Assembly: GCA_958296005.1 (NCBI GenBank)
Contig: CATQHQ010000001.1
Location: 62,001 to 126,000 of the forward strand
Direction: 5' to 3'
From: Longimicrobiales bacterium
GTDB taxonomy: Bacteria > Gemmatimonadota > Gemmatimonadetes > Longimicrobiales > Gaopeijiaceae
DNA length: 64,000 nucleotides
A program made the translations under genes and the position numbers. The notes beneath the pieces were generated by a model. The model saw nothing but the letters and a program-made list of their open reading frames with translations, did not search any database and was not told the DNA's origin. Each line of letters begins with the position of its first letter. Positions within the stretch are counted from its first letter, which is position 1. Shown here piece by piece: positions 33,466 to 43,385 of the stretch.

Positions 33466-33972
33466 CTACATCTCCGGGAAGTCGGCGGTCGGTCCCAGCG
33501 ACTGGGGCACGGGCACGTCAAGCAGCCGAAGGTAGACGCCCAGCTGGGCCCGGTGATGGATCATGTGGTCGAGGATGAAGGTCCGAATGACGACGGCCTT
33601 GGGCAGGGTGAACCGGGTCTCGCCGGCGACCACTAGCGACCATGGCTTGCCGAACTCTTCGTCGGGCGTGCTCTCGATCACGGCGCGGGCCGCGGCGGCG
33701 TTGGCGTCCAGCGCCTCCACGAGCGCGGCCGAAGAGTCGTACTGGGGCTGCTGCGGCGGCGGACCGCCCACCGGGCTGACGTCCAGCTCTGGAAGCTGGA
33801 GGGTGGCTGCGGTCCAGTTGGGAAGGTTGGCCACGTGGCTCGCCAGCGCGCCCATGGTCCAGGACTTCTCGTGGGGCCGCCACTCCATGCGGTCGTCGGG
33901 AACCGCCTCCAGGTGTGCTCTGGCGCTAGCCACGATCTGGTCGAGCGCCGCCAAGGTGCCGCGTGCGGACAT
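33466..33972 (-). CDS. DinB/YfiT-type four-helix protein
   Basis: 168 residues from ATG 33972, which has AGGAGG eight bases upstream. The DinB fold is indicated by WTMGALASHVANLPNW (first metal-site His), and by VVIRTFILDHMIHHRAQLGVYLRLLDVPVP (further His pair). These are metal-dependent thiol transferases or hydrolases in many families. Lies just upstream of HAD and cupin on the same strand with 12 bp spacing, so probably one operon. Confidence 0.9.
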   Translation of the reverse strand: MSARGTLAALDQIVASARAHLEAVPDDRMEWRPHEKSWTMGALASHVANLPNWTAATLQLPELDVSPVGGPPPQQPQYDSSAALVEALDANAAAARAVIESTPDEEFGKPWSLVVAGETRFTLPKAVVIRTFILDHMIHHRAQLGVYLRLLDVPVPQSLGPTADFPEM

Positions 33973-34104
33973 CTGCCTTGCCTCCTGTTTGCTTGGGGAT
34001 GGGCAACCGCGCTTGGGAAGGGGCGACTGCGCTCGGGAGAAGGGCGACAAGGTAGCGTCGGCGGTTGCGGGGCGGAACCCACCAGCTTTGCGCCGGGTCG
34101 ACGG

Positions 34105-35472
34105 CTAATGAACCACGTCGCGGCGGCGGAAGAGACGGTCGGCCAACACGGCGGCCGCGGGAGCGGCAACAGCGGCCATGACCAAACCGATCGCCCGGGA
34201 ACCGGCGAATCCGTCCTCTTCGCTGGTGAGGGCGAGGACGACGCCGGGTGCCGACATGATCGCGCTTGCCGCGGCGTTCTTCCACGCGCTGCCCGAGGAA
34301 AGGCTGGTCCGACCGGCCCTGCCGACGGCAAGACCCACCCCGATGGAGGGCGCGGCGTAGAGCACCAACCGGGCACCCGCGTTGCCTGCCGACCCGCACG
34401 TGGGCTTGGAGAAGTGGTTCGTGAGCCCGTCGAAGGCGAGGCATCGGCTGGACACGGCGTATCCGACCAAGAGGCCGGCGGCGTTGGCTGCCGCGGCAGT
34501 GGCCAGGGCCCGTCCCCAGCCGTAGGGCCGGGACTCCAGCGACCAGTCGTAGGTTTTTCTGCCGGGGGCGTCGGCACGGTCGCGGAAGTCGGCGCCGGAG
34601 AACGTCTCGATCACCACGACCCCGAACCTGGAGTCGGTGCCGTAGCGCACGCCGGCTTCCCCGGGAGGCACGGCCTCCACGCTCCTCACGTCGGTGATCG
34701 GCAGCGTGTTGAGCGTCACCAGGGCGTTGGCTTGGCGGACGTTGTCCAGGACGACTACCGGTGCCAGACATCCGTTGCCGGAGAGGCTGAACGGGCTGCG
34801 GAACTCCAGGCAGACCAGTTCGCCGGGCTGGCTGCGACCGCTTCGGACCCGCATCCCGGGCAGCAGCTGGGCCAAGGCGGCGGCGAGATCGATGCCGGTG
34901 CGGGCGACGGGCGCGAGCTCCTCGTTTGTCAATCTGCGAAGGGCGCTGCCCCGCGCCCGGTCCAGGCGAGTCTGCCGCGTGGCCGCCTCCACGACCACGG
35001 GGGACAGGGCAATGGCAGATTGGGACAGCGCGATGCGCAGGGTGATGCGCTGGCCGTCCGCCAGCACGAGGCGCTCGCCGAACGTCCCGTAGGCGAGGTG
35101 GGCGACCGTGAGTTCGTAGCTACCGTCGGGGGCACGCTCAACGAGGAATAGGCCCGACGGGTTGGTCTCGACTTCGATCCTGGCTTGGCCCGCGTTGCCG
35201 CTCGTGCTGTCCCCGCCGGCGTCCACGCGAAACAGCTCGACCGCCGCGCCCTCGATCCCTTCGCCGGTCGCGGCATCCACGACCCGACCGGAGATCCGCG
35301 GTGGGGGCGGTTGCTCGCGGGCCGCCACTTCCGCGGCCGGTGCCCCGCCAAACGCGAGGCCGAGTCCCGCAGCCAAGCGCAGTGCCAGCGCCAGCTTGGG
35401 CCTGCGGGCCGCCTGCCTAGTCGGCGCTACCAAGCGATCCGCCAGATCCGCCCGCCTTCCCCCGCCGCCCAC
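34105..35472 (-). CDS. Carboxypeptidase-regulatory/TonB-plug protein without beta-barrel
   Basis: 455 residues. A signal segment (LALALRLAAGLGLAFGGAP) is followed by a CarboxypepD_reg-like domain (ISGRVVDAATGEGIEGAAVEL) and a TonB plug-like domain (VVVLDNVRQANALVTLNTLPITDVRSVEAV). The last about 150 residues are two to four hydrophobic helices (GRALATAAAANAAGLLVGYAV and later) instead of a 22-strand barrel. The start GTG 35472 lies 46 bp inside the CehA-like gene. A role in outer-membrane sensing is possible; transport is unlikely. Confidence 0.8.
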   Translation of the reverse strand: MGGGGRRADLADRLVAPTRQAARRPKLALALRLAAGLGLAFGGAPAAEVAAREQPPPPRISGRVVDAATGEGIEGAAVELFRVDAGGDSTSGNAGQARIEVETNPSGLFLVERAPDGSYELTVAHLAYGTFGERLVLADGQRITLRIALSQSAIALSPVVVEAATRQTRLDRARGSALRRLTNEELAPVARTGIDLAAALAQLLPGMRVRSGRSQPGELVCLEFRSPFSLSGNGCLAPVVVLDNVRQANALVTLNTLPITDVRSVEAVPPGEAGVRYGTDSRFGVVVIETFSGADFRDRADAPGRKTYDWSLESRPYGWGRALATAAAANAAGLLVGYAVSSRCLAFDGLTNHFSKPTCGSAGNAGARLVLYAAPSIGVGLAVGRAGRTSLSSGSAWKNAAASAIMSAPGVVLALTSEEDGFAGSRAIGLVMAAVAAPAAAVLADRLFRRRDVVH

Positions 35473-38400
35473 CCCAACCGGCCGTCAGGAGCGAACGCCA
35501 CCGCCCAGGCACTCACATCGGGGATCGTCCGCCAGCTCCGACCCGAGTCCGCAGAGTACGCCGCGCCCGCCGGCGCCACGGCCACGACCCGCCTTCCTCC
35601 TGGCGAAACGGCGACCGCGCTCCCGTAAACAGCCCCCTTGACGGGGGTGGGCGTCGCTTCGGTCCAGCTGTTGCCGCCGTCGGGCGTGGCGGCCGCGTTG
35701 GCGACGACTTGGTCCTGGGCTCTCAGGTCGCCCCCCAGCGCCATTGCCAGTTCCCCGCCCCCGGCAGCAAGCGTGAACGCGCCCGCGGCGGGCCCCGTCG
35801 GGAGGGGAAGCGTGGTCGCGGTCCAGGTGCGGCCGTAGTCCCGCGTGACCAGAAGGCGAGCGGCGTTGCCAGCGCCGGTTCCGATCCACCCTCGACCCGA
35901 CGGTCCCGCAACGGCGCAGCTGCCGCTGGCGGCGAAGCCCCCTTCCGAACCGGCCGCCGGCGGCAGGTCGCTGGGCGAGACACGGGTCCAGCGCTTCCCC
36001 CCGTTGCCGGTGACGAGGACGTAGGGCGCGCCGTCGAACGAGTCCCCGTAGACGAACCCTCGGCCGCCGTCCCAGAAGTCGAGGCAGTCCAGGAACCCGT
36101 CGGGCTCGTCCATGCGGAACTGGAGCTGCCAGGACTCGCCGCCGTCCGTAGTGGCGTAGATGCGGGAGGACGGGCCGCTGCCCGAGGTCATCGCCACTGC
36201 CGACTCCCACGAGAAGGCGTGCACGTCTCGGAACTGGAGCGAGTCGCCGCCGGGGGCGGGCACGCGCTGCCAAGACGTCCCGCCGTCGTCGGTGCGGAGG
36301 ACGACCCCGCCGTGTCCGCTGGCCCACACCACGTCCTCGGACACGGGGCTGACGGCCTGCAGGACCATTGCAACGCCCGTCTCCTGTTCATCGACCGAGG
36401 GCTCGCCGCTGCCGTCCGCCTCGGTGCCGCCGCCGTCCGCATCCCCATCGCCACCTGCCTCGGCACCCCGCCGCCGGTAGATCTGCCGCGCCTCCTCGAA
36501 CTGGGCGAAGACGTGGTCCTTCTCCCGCTCGGAGCGCCACCCCGGCCACTCACGGGCCATCGCCTCCAGCTTGTCGATCCAGCGGACGGCGTACTCGGCC
36601 GCCGCGGCGCTGCGCACGGGCTGTCCCGCCACCCGCACCCACACCGGGTTCGTGAACGCCTGGGGGTACGACGTGTCCAGTGGCCAGCGGTCCTCTCGCA
36701 ACCCTTCGACCCGCAGGTGGAACCATCCGCTCCCGGGAACGGCGACCCGTTCGTCGATCGACAGCTCCCGTCGGTCGCCCGCGAACTCCCAGGTGCGCAC
36801 GACCTCCCCGTTGAATACCAGCTCCGCCCGGTCCAGGGGTACGATGCTCCACACCCGGCCGCGAACCGACGCCTCGCCGGGCGCGTCCATCTCCACATCG
36901 CCCCCGGGTCCACGGCCGTCCACCGCAAACTCCAGCAGCGGTCCCGAGCTGACGTAGGCCCGGCCGGCCCGGAGCCCTTCGAACCATCCGTCCATGGACA
37001 AGTCCCCGTCCTGAGTCTGGACGTAGGTCCGCATGGAGCCCACCAGGGGCGTGGCGTGAAGGCTCGAGATCGAGTCCTCGCCTCCCACCGCGGCCGCCCG
37101 GAAGCCGTTGCTCCAGACGGCGTACAGAGGCGGCCAGCCGTCCTGCGGCGTGGACCACTCCACCGCGTCGGCCGCCGCCAGCGCCGCGTCCACGACGAAC
37201 CCCTTGGCGCCGCCCAGGTTCCCCTCCAGCGGGTCGCCGTTGTAGAACGAGTGCACGTATCCGGTCGTCGCGCCCTGGGCCTTCGCCTTCCGCAGCATGT
37301 CCGTGTTGCTCGGATACAGGCTTTCGATCGCGGTGCCCTCGTATCCGGTCGCGTATGGCGAGATCAGGTGGTCGCGGTGCCCGAACATGAACACGTGCCC
37401 GTAGAACGGCGGACGGTATTCCTGGCCCACCACCAGCACGCGGTCCGGCACCGACAACGGGTGGGGACCCCCGCCGGGAAGCCAGTACTGATGGTCGAGA
37501 ATGCGGTTGTCCTTGTTGGCGACCTGCTCGTTCACGATGTCCTGGTCTTCGGCGTCGGACATCATCATCAGGTTGGGCAGGGTGTTCCGCAGGTTGCCGG
37601 CGTAGTTCATGTGCACATGGGTCGAACCCGAAAACCAGCCGTCGTCCGACACGTCCGACGCTTCCCGCAGCACGACGGCCACGGCGGCGACCTCGCCTTC
37701 GCGCACCTCGACCTGCCGCGTCTCGGGAACGGTCTCGAACCCCCGGACGACCGTGAACTCAGCGGGACCGACCGGCAGCTGAACGGTGAACGAGCCCGGG
37801 TGGTGGAAGATGCGGTCTCCGGCTCGGCTGACCCGGGCGTAGGCATCGGCGGGGGCGTAGAACTTGCCGTCCGCCGCCTCCAGATGGACCCGCGTGGCCA
37901 CGGCTTCACCCGCCCCGTTCATCGTCGCGACCGAGAGGGTCCCCATCGGCCTGGCCCAGCGCCGCGCCGCGATCTCCACCTTGCGCAGCGCGCCGCCGTT
38001 GGTCTCCAGCAGATGCAGCTGAGGCAGTCCGCCGTCGTTGGCCACGAAGGCGATCCACTCGGCGTCCGGCGACCAACGGGGGTGAAAGGCGTCGTGCTGG
38101 AAGAAGGTCAGCTTGTAGGGCTCTCCGCCGGTGGTGGGCTGGACGTACAAGTTCTGGAACTGGTCGGCGGCACCCGCGGTGGAGGAGTACACGAAGCGCT
38201 TGCCGTCGTAGGCCACGTCGGGCTGCGTGCGGTAAAGGGTTTGCTCGTCCAGGACCACTCGTCGCTCTTCGATGCCCCCAGCCCGAGCGGGCACCCGGTA
38301 GACGTTGCCGCTGCCCAGCGCCACGTCGCGGTTGGAGACGAGAAGCAGCTCGTCGCCGCTCGGCAGCCACGCCGGCGAGAGGTGCATGTCCCACGAACCG

Positions 38401-39029
38401 AAGTACAGGCGGTCGCGGCCGAAGGAGTTGTCGCTGGTGACGGCTTCGGGCGGGCCAGTCCAGCGGCCGTCGGCGAAGGGGCGGACGTAGACGTTGAAGT
38501 AGCCGCCGGGCGCCGTGGACACGTAGGCGATCCGGCTTCCGTCCGGCGAGAAGCGAGGGTCGGCGTGGACGCGCGCGGCGTCGTCGGGGCTGGTGAGGGA
38601 GAGACGCTCGCCGGTGGCGGTGCTCATGACCTCCAGCGCTATTGCGGCGCCCCCGTCGTCGGCGGTGTAGACGAGCCAGTCGCCGTCGGGAGAGTAGTCG
38701 GGGGACGAGAGGTAGGCGGGTCCGTGCGCGATCTCCTCCGCCGTGCCGGTGGCCGGGTCCACCTCCCAGATCGAGCCGCTCATCGACACCGCGATCTTCT
38801 CGCCGCTGGGGTGCCAGGCCGGGTACCACGGCGACGAGGCTGGGGCAGGCGGCAGGTAGAAGTTGTGCATGTAGTTGCCGCCGTGCGCGGCATCCGGGTA
38901 GGCCCGCTGGGCGGCGACGGCTGGCGCAAGGACCAGGGCAAGCACGACCGCTGCGACGGGTGCGGCGGTCCGGACAGGAGCGCAGCCGGGATCGGAAGGA
39001 GGCGCGAGACGGAACACGTGCAAGTCCAT
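35427..39029 (-). CDS. TolB propeller - CehA/McbA metallohydrolase - BNR propeller fusion
   Basis: 1200 residues from ATG 39029 (AGGA upstream); signal sequence at 17-40. Residues about 55-345 are TolB/PD40 repeats (SPDGSRIAYVS, SPDAEWIAFVA). A CehA/McbA-type PHP-like domain covers about 395-850, with the metal motif HVH at 471-473. A disordered acidic linker (854-885, bases 36375-36470) leads to a second propeller of YCF48/BNR blades (RTDDGGTSW, TTDGGESW, SRDYGRTW-like) at 886-1200. In related bacteria the last part is usually a separate protein. Likely a secreted phosphoesterase or amidohydrolase; substrate unknown. Confidence 0.87.
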   Translation of the reverse strand: MDLHVFRLAPPSDPGCAPVRTAAPVAAVVLALVLAPAVAAQRAYPDAAHGGNYMHNFYLPPAPASSPWYPAWHPSGEKIAVSMSGSIWEVDPATGTAEEIAHGPAYLSSPDYSPDGDWLVYTADDGGAAIALEVMSTATGERLSLTSPDDAARVHADPRFSPDGSRIAYVSTAPGGYFNVYVRPFADGRWTGPPEAVTSDNSFGRDRLYFGSWDMHLSPAWLPSGDELLLVSNRDVALGSGNVYRVPARAGGIEERRVVLDEQTLYRTQPDVAYDGKRFVYSSTAGAADQFQNLYVQPTTGGEPYKLTFFQHDAFHPRWSPDAEWIAFVANDGGLPQLHLLETNGGALRKVEIAARRWARPMGTLSVATMNGAGEAVATRVHLEAADGKFYAPADAYARVSRAGDRIFHHPGSFTVQLPVGPAEFTVVRGFETVPETRQVEVREGEVAAVAVVLREASDVSDDGWFSGSTHVHMNYAGNLRNTLPNLMMMSDAEDQDIVNEQVANKDNRILDHQYWLPGGGPHPLSVPDRVLVVGQEYRPPFYGHVFMFGHRDHLISPYATGYEGTAIESLYPSNTDMLRKAKAQGATTGYVHSFYNGDPLEGNLGGAKGFVVDAALAAADAVEWSTPQDGWPPLYAVWSNGFRAAAVGGEDSISSLHATPLVGSMRTYVQTQDGDLSMDGWFEGLRAGRAYVSSGPLLEFAVDGRGPGGDVEMDAPGEASVRGRVWSIVPLDRAELVFNGEVVRTWEFAGDRRELSIDERVAVPGSGWFHLRVEGLREDRWPLDTSYPQAFTNPVWVRVAGQPVRSAAAAEYAVRWIDKLEAMAREWPGWRSEREKDHVFAQFEEARQIYRRRGAEAGGDGDADGGGTEADGSGEPSVDEQETGVAMVLQAVSPVSEDVVWASGHGGVVLRTDDGGTSWQRVPAPGGDSLQFRDVHAFSWESAVAMTSGSGPSSRIYATTDGGESWQLQFRMDEPDGFLDCLDFWDGGRGFVYGDSFDGAPYVLVTGNGGKRWTRVSPSDLPPAAGSEGGFAASGSCAVAGPSGRGWIGTGAGNAARLLVTRDYGRTWTATTLPLPTGPAAGAFTLAAGGGELAMALGGDLRAQDQVVANAAATPDGGNSWTEATPTPVKGAVYGSAVAVSPGGRRVVAVAPAGAAYSADSGRSWRTIPDVSAWAVAFAPDGRLGWAAGEGGRIWRIAW

Positions 39030-39271
39030 GGCGTCGAGTGTCCTGTGGGAAGCGGTTGAAGAGCAAGCTTGGTAGGACAACCGGCCGACAGCAACCTCTA
39101 AGGGACGTGCGGTGCCAACGATCGGTGGCGGAATGTGAGCCAACGGAATTGACCAGTACCCGGGGATGGATTAGCGTTGGCGGGTGCCATTCCTTCCTCC
39201 ACGGTGGGCGGCGATGGCGGCAGGACAGCTTCGACACCACGCGAGGACACCCACAGTAGGGAGAGCAGTTG

Positions 39272-40918
39272 ATGGCGATAGGCAAGCGCGCAGTGGACGC
39301 AAAGCGAGCGAACCACCCGCTCCAGCGTCCCGCATCTCCGAGCCCTGAATCGGGATCGGCAGCTACGAAGCGAATGCGCGTCTTTGCTGATCCCAAGACA
39401 CGGGCGGTCACGGATGCAGCAATCCGAAGCAGCCACCTCCGCAAGCGGATCATGATTGTCGAGCCACCTTTCACGCGCCTTTACCACGACGATGGCTCGC
39501 TGGTGAAGTTCCCCCTGGCGCTTGGCTATCTCTCGGGGGCAGTCTTGAAGTGGACAGATTGGGAGGTCCAAGCCTACAACGCCGATTTCAACACAACAGT
39601 AAAGAAGCATCGCGGAGTCCTCTACACAACCCACATCAAAAGAGGGATGGACCGTTACCTGCGGACTTTGAAGGACCCGACGGCACCTATTTGGGCGGAA
39701 GTACGGTCGGCCATAACGGAGTTTGATCCGGGCGTCGTAGGCATATCTTCCAAGACCCAGAACTTCCCCTCCGCGATGATGGTTGCGCGAATCGCCAAGG
39801 AGCATAATCCCGACACGCTGGTCGTGTTGGGCGGCCCCCATGCCACGTTGTCCACGAGAGCCGCGTTGGATTGCCCAGATATCGACGTGGCGGTGTTGGG
39901 CGAAGGGGAGATGACGCTGGTCGAGCTGCTCAAAGCCTGGGAAAACGGCGTGTCGCTGAAGGAGGTGGCGGGGCTAGTCTACCGTCAAGCCGGTCTCAAG
40001 GTATTCACGCCGCCACGCACCAATATCCCCGACCTCGACGAGCTGCCTTACCCGGCGGAAGCCGCACCGCGAGTTTTGCGCAACTACGAGAGCTATCCAG
40101 CCGAGGCCTTCGGATACGTCTTCTCGGCTCGAGGCTGCCCTTATAGCTGCACCTTCTGCGAGTCCAAGTCCATCTGGTCGCAAAAGACCCGCTGGCGCTC
40201 ACCAGAAAACGTGGTGATGGAACTTAAGTTGCTAATGGAGCGGGGCGTCCGGTACGTCTACTTCGACGATGATACCTTCGGGATCAAGCCGCGTTATATC
40301 AAGGAACTATGTGGTCTGATCGAAACCGAGTGCACTGGACTCACATGGGGTTGCGAGACAACAGTCGGCGTCGTCAAGGAGCAGTCGATCGAATACATGC
40401 GCCGTTCCCGTTGCGTGCGGATCAATCTGGGCATCGAATCCGGAGACAATGGAATGCTGCGTAAAGTGAAGAAGGGGCATACGATAGAGAAGGCGTATGC
40501 GGCAGTGGACCTCATCCGACGGAAGGGTATCTTTGTCGGCAACTTCTTCATGGTCGGTTTCCCGGAGGAAACGGAAGAGACGCTGCGAAACACCCTGACG
40601 GCCATGGAACGGATTAACTGCGACTTTATTTCACTGTCGATCTTCACTCCTTATCCGGGCTCCGAGCTATTCCAGGTGTGCAAGGAGCTTGGGACGGTGG
40701 ACGACGACTTTGACATCACGCTTTACAACCATCATAGTCCGCATAATTGCTTTACTGCCTTCATCCCGCCGGAGCGCTTCAAGGTACTCGTCCGTGAGGC
40801 AGTCTCAGTCGTCGAACGCAGTAACTTCCTCGCTATGCCGTTTCATCAGAGAATCATACATCGCTGGCTATATTTGCTCAAACTCTCGCCGAAGTACCGC
40901 GGGCGTGGGCCCATTTGA
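39272..40918 (+). CDS. B12-binding radical SAM protein
   Basis: 548 residues. The N-terminal cobalamin-binding region (about 55-190) contains FPLALGYLSGAV and VVLGGPHATLS. The radical SAM domain has the [4Fe-4S] motif CPYSCTFCES (CxxxCxxC), followed by VRYVYFDDDTFG. Such BchE/HpnP-like enzymes methylate or rearrange lipids, phosphonates or natural products. ATG 39272 was chosen, seven bases after GGGAGAG. GC content is lower than neighbours and no biosynthetic partner is adjacent, so horizontal acquisition is likely. Overlaps the end of ppk by 41 bp, convergent. Confidence 0.9.
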   Translation: MAIGKRAVDAKRANHPLQRPASPSPESGSAATKRMRVFADPKTRAVTDAAIRSSHLRKRIMIVEPPFTRLYHDDGSLVKFPLALGYLSGAVLKWTDWEVQAYNADFNTTVKKHRGVLYTTHIKRGMDRYLRTLKDPTAPIWAEVRSAITEFDPGVVGISSKTQNFPSAMMVARIAKEHNPDTLVVLGGPHATLSTRAALDCPDIDVAVLGEGEMTLVELLKAWENGVSLKEVAGLVYRQAGLKVFTPPRTNIPDLDELPYPAEAAPRVLRNYESYPAEAFGYVFSARGCPYSCTFCESKSIWSQKTRWRSPENVVMELKLLMERGVRYVYFDDDTFGIKPRYIKELCGLIETECTGLTWGCETTVGVVKEQSIEYMRRSRCVRINLGIESGDNGMLRKVKKGHTIEKAYAAVDLIRRKGIFVGNFFMVGFPEETEETLRNTLTAMERINCDFISLSIFTPYPGSELFQVCKELGTVDDDFDITLYNHHSPHNCFTAFIPPERFKVLVREAVSVVERSNFLAMPFHQRIIHRWLYLLKLSPKYRGRGPI

Positions 40919-43115
40919 TGAGGGCATCGAAAGTGGATGGAGAGTCGTCGTTGGCCGGCGTGCGCTGGACGTAGCTGCCGTCGGGACCCATCTCCCAGGC
41001 GCTCCGGGAATCGCCAAGCTGCACATCCAGCACGTGGCGTAGCTCGGCGCGCAAAGCCGAGTCCTCCACGGGCACCAAAGTCTCCACGCGAGCGCTCAAG
41101 TTGCGCCTCATGCAGTCGGCGGAACCGATGTAGTACTCCTCGTCGCCACCGTTGCGGAAGTAGTAGATCCGCGAATGCTGAAGGAACCGACCGACGATGC
41201 TGACTACTCGGATGTTCTCGGACAGGCCCGGAATCCCAGGCCGGATGCGGCAGCTGTCGCGTACGATCAGGTCCACCTGCACGCCTGCCCGCGCGGCGGC
41301 GTACAGCGCTCTGGTCACCTCCGGGTCCTCTAGCGCGTTCATCTGGAACTGGAGCTTGCCCGGCGACGCCGACGAGTGCACGTCGATCTCCCGGCGGATC
41401 CGCCGCAGCAGAGCGGGCCGAAGGTGCTTCGGCGCGGGCAGGAGCTTCCAGTACTTGCGCTTGGGCCTGTAGCCGGTCGTCAGGTAGTTGAAGAGCTCGG
41501 TCAGGTCGGCACCGATCGACCCGTCGCAGGTAAGAAGGCCGTGGTCGCAGTAGAGGCGAGCCGTTCCCGCGTGGTAGTTGCCCGTACCGACATGAGCGTA
41601 GCGGCGAAGACCGTCGTGGTCCTGGCGCACCACGAGGATCAGCTTGCAGTGGGTCTTCAGGCCGAGCACGCCGTAGGTGACGTGGATGCCGTGGGCGGCC
41701 AGCGCGTTGGCCCACTGGATGTTGGCGGCCTCGTCAAAGCGGGCCTGCAGTTCGATCACGACCGCCACCTGCTTCCCGTTCCGCGCCGCCTCCACCAGGT
41801 AGTCGATGATGCTGCTCTGGGGTGCCATCCGGTAGAAGGTCATCTTGATGGCGCGGACCTTGGGGTCGCGGACCGCCTCCCGCAGGAACCGCATAACCGA
41901 CGTGTCGAAGGCTTGGTACGGGTGGTGGAGAAGGATCGCCCCCGCATCTCGGATGATGTGAAAGACGGGACGGTCGTTGAGCAGCGCCGGATGTTCAGCC
42001 GGGTGATGGGGCGGGTCGGCCAGTCCGGGTCTCGCCAGTTCCAGAAACTCGCCGAGGTCGCACAACCCCAGCGGCCCGTTGCCCTCGAAGACGTCGCTGC
42101 TCCTCAACCCCAGTTCGCCGGCGAGCACCCGCTTGCGGTCCGGGTCCATGCCCCTCTTGACCTGCAACCGCACGATCGGCGCCAGACGCCGCTTCCGCAG
42201 TCCCGCTTCGATCAGCTCCAGCAGGTCGTCGGCCATGTCCTCTTCCACATCGTAGATGGCGTTGCGCGTGACGCGGAACATGTCGCACACGAGCACGTCC
42301 ATGCCGGGGAAGAGGAGGTCCAGATTGTTCGCCATCACGCTCTCGAGGGGCACCCAGACGTCGGTGTCGGCGATGCGCACGAAGCGCGGGATGCCGGTGC
42401 CCACGGGCACCTTCACCCGGGCCACGGAGGTGGTCTCGTCCCCCGGATGGCGAAGGGCGACCAACAGGTTGAGCGACAAGTTGGAGATGAACGGGAAGGG
42501 GTGCGCGGGATCGGTCGCCTGCGGCGTGACCAGCGGATAGATGTTCCGCACGTAGTGGTTCCTGGCCCACTTGCGCTGGCCCGGCGTCAGGTCGTCGATC
42601 TCCAGGATGCGGATCCGCTCTTCGGCCAGGTGCGCGAGGATGTCGCGGGCGGCCTGCCGCTGGCGTGCCTCCAGTCGGCGGACGACTTGGTAGCACTCGT
42701 GGACCTGCTCGGCGGGCGTGCGCCCGTCCACCGTGCGCTCGGTGATCCCCGCTTCGACCTGCTGCTTCAGCCCTCCGATCCGCTTCATGAAGAACTCGTC
42801 GAGGTTCGATCCGACGATCGACAGGAAGTTGACCCGCTCCAGCAACGGCGTCCGAGGGTCTTCGGCTTCGTGGAGGACCCGGAAGTTGAAGTTGAGCCAG
42901 GTGAGCTCGCGGTTCAGATAGTACTCGGGGCGGTCCAGGTCGTGGTCGCCAGCGAGGGACGGGACCGGGGTCGGGTCGGGGGGCGTGGACGCGGAAGCAG
43001 GCGCGACGGGAGCGAGGCCACATGATCTCGGCGATGTTCTGGCCGGCGGAATGGGCGCACCAGGACTAGCCGGACGCTTCCCTCTGACGGCGGCTGAAAC
43101 ACTGGATCCCGGCAT
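40878..43115 (-). CDS. ppk: Polyphosphate kinase
   Basis: Ppk1 polymerises ATP gamma-phosphate into polyphosphate. The core runs from YYLNRELTWLNFNFRVL through SNLDEFFMKRIGGL to the phosphohistidine domain LGLKTHCKLILVVR and the C-terminal phospholipase D-like region (YIGSADCMRRNL). With ATG 43115 the protein is 745 residues, longer than the usual about 700 because of a Pro/Ala-rich N-terminal tail of about 55 residues. The frame is open to 43370 but that part is unlike Ppk. Confidence 0.95.
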   Translation of the reverse strand: MPGSSVSAAVRGKRPASPGAPIPPARTSPRSCGLAPVAPASASTPPDPTPVPSLAGDHDLDRPEYYLNRELTWLNFNFRVLHEAEDPRTPLLERVNFLSIVGSNLDEFFMKRIGGLKQQVEAGITERTVDGRTPAEQVHECYQVVRRLEARQRQAARDILAHLAEERIRILEIDDLTPGQRKWARNHYVRNIYPLVTPQATDPAHPFPFISNLSLNLLVALRHPGDETTSVARVKVPVGTGIPRFVRIADTDVWVPLESVMANNLDLLFPGMDVLVCDMFRVTRNAIYDVEEDMADDLLELIEAGLRKRRLAPIVRLQVKRGMDPDRKRVLAGELGLRSSDVFEGNGPLGLCDLGEFLELARPGLADPPHHPAEHPALLNDRPVFHIIRDAGAILLHHPYQAFDTSVMRFLREAVRDPKVRAIKMTFYRMAPQSSIIDYLVEAARNGKQVAVVIELQARFDEAANIQWANALAAHGIHVTYGVLGLKTHCKLILVVRQDHDGLRRYAHVGTGNYHAGTARLYCDHGLLTCDGSIGADLTELFNYLTTGYRPKRKYWKLLPAPKHLRPALLRRIRREIDVHSSASPGKLQFQMNALEDPEVTRALYAAARAGVQVDLIVRDSCRIRPGIPGLSENIRVVSIVGRFLQHSRIYYFRNGGDEEYYIGSADCMRRNLSARVETLVPVEDSALRAELRHVLDVQLGDSRSAWEMGPDGSYVQRTPANDDSPSTFDALIKWAHARGTSARV

Positions 43116-43385
43116 GAGCGGCGGTTCCTGCTGGACGTAACGGCGGGGCAGGCGGTTGACGGCCCCGCTCGCGGTTGAGAAACATATGTAGCAGGCACTC
43201 CGCCCGCCAGTCGGCTTGGAGACCGCGCTCGCCTCGCGTCGCTTCTGCGCTCGATGCCGCGGCCGGATCTCGAAGGAAGGAACGTCCGCTACCGAATGGA
43301 GCGATTTGAGCAGCCTTGCGCCATGTTGCTCGACCAAATTATGTTCATCTGGTCCGAGAAAACCCACCACTCAAGGAGTGTCCAC

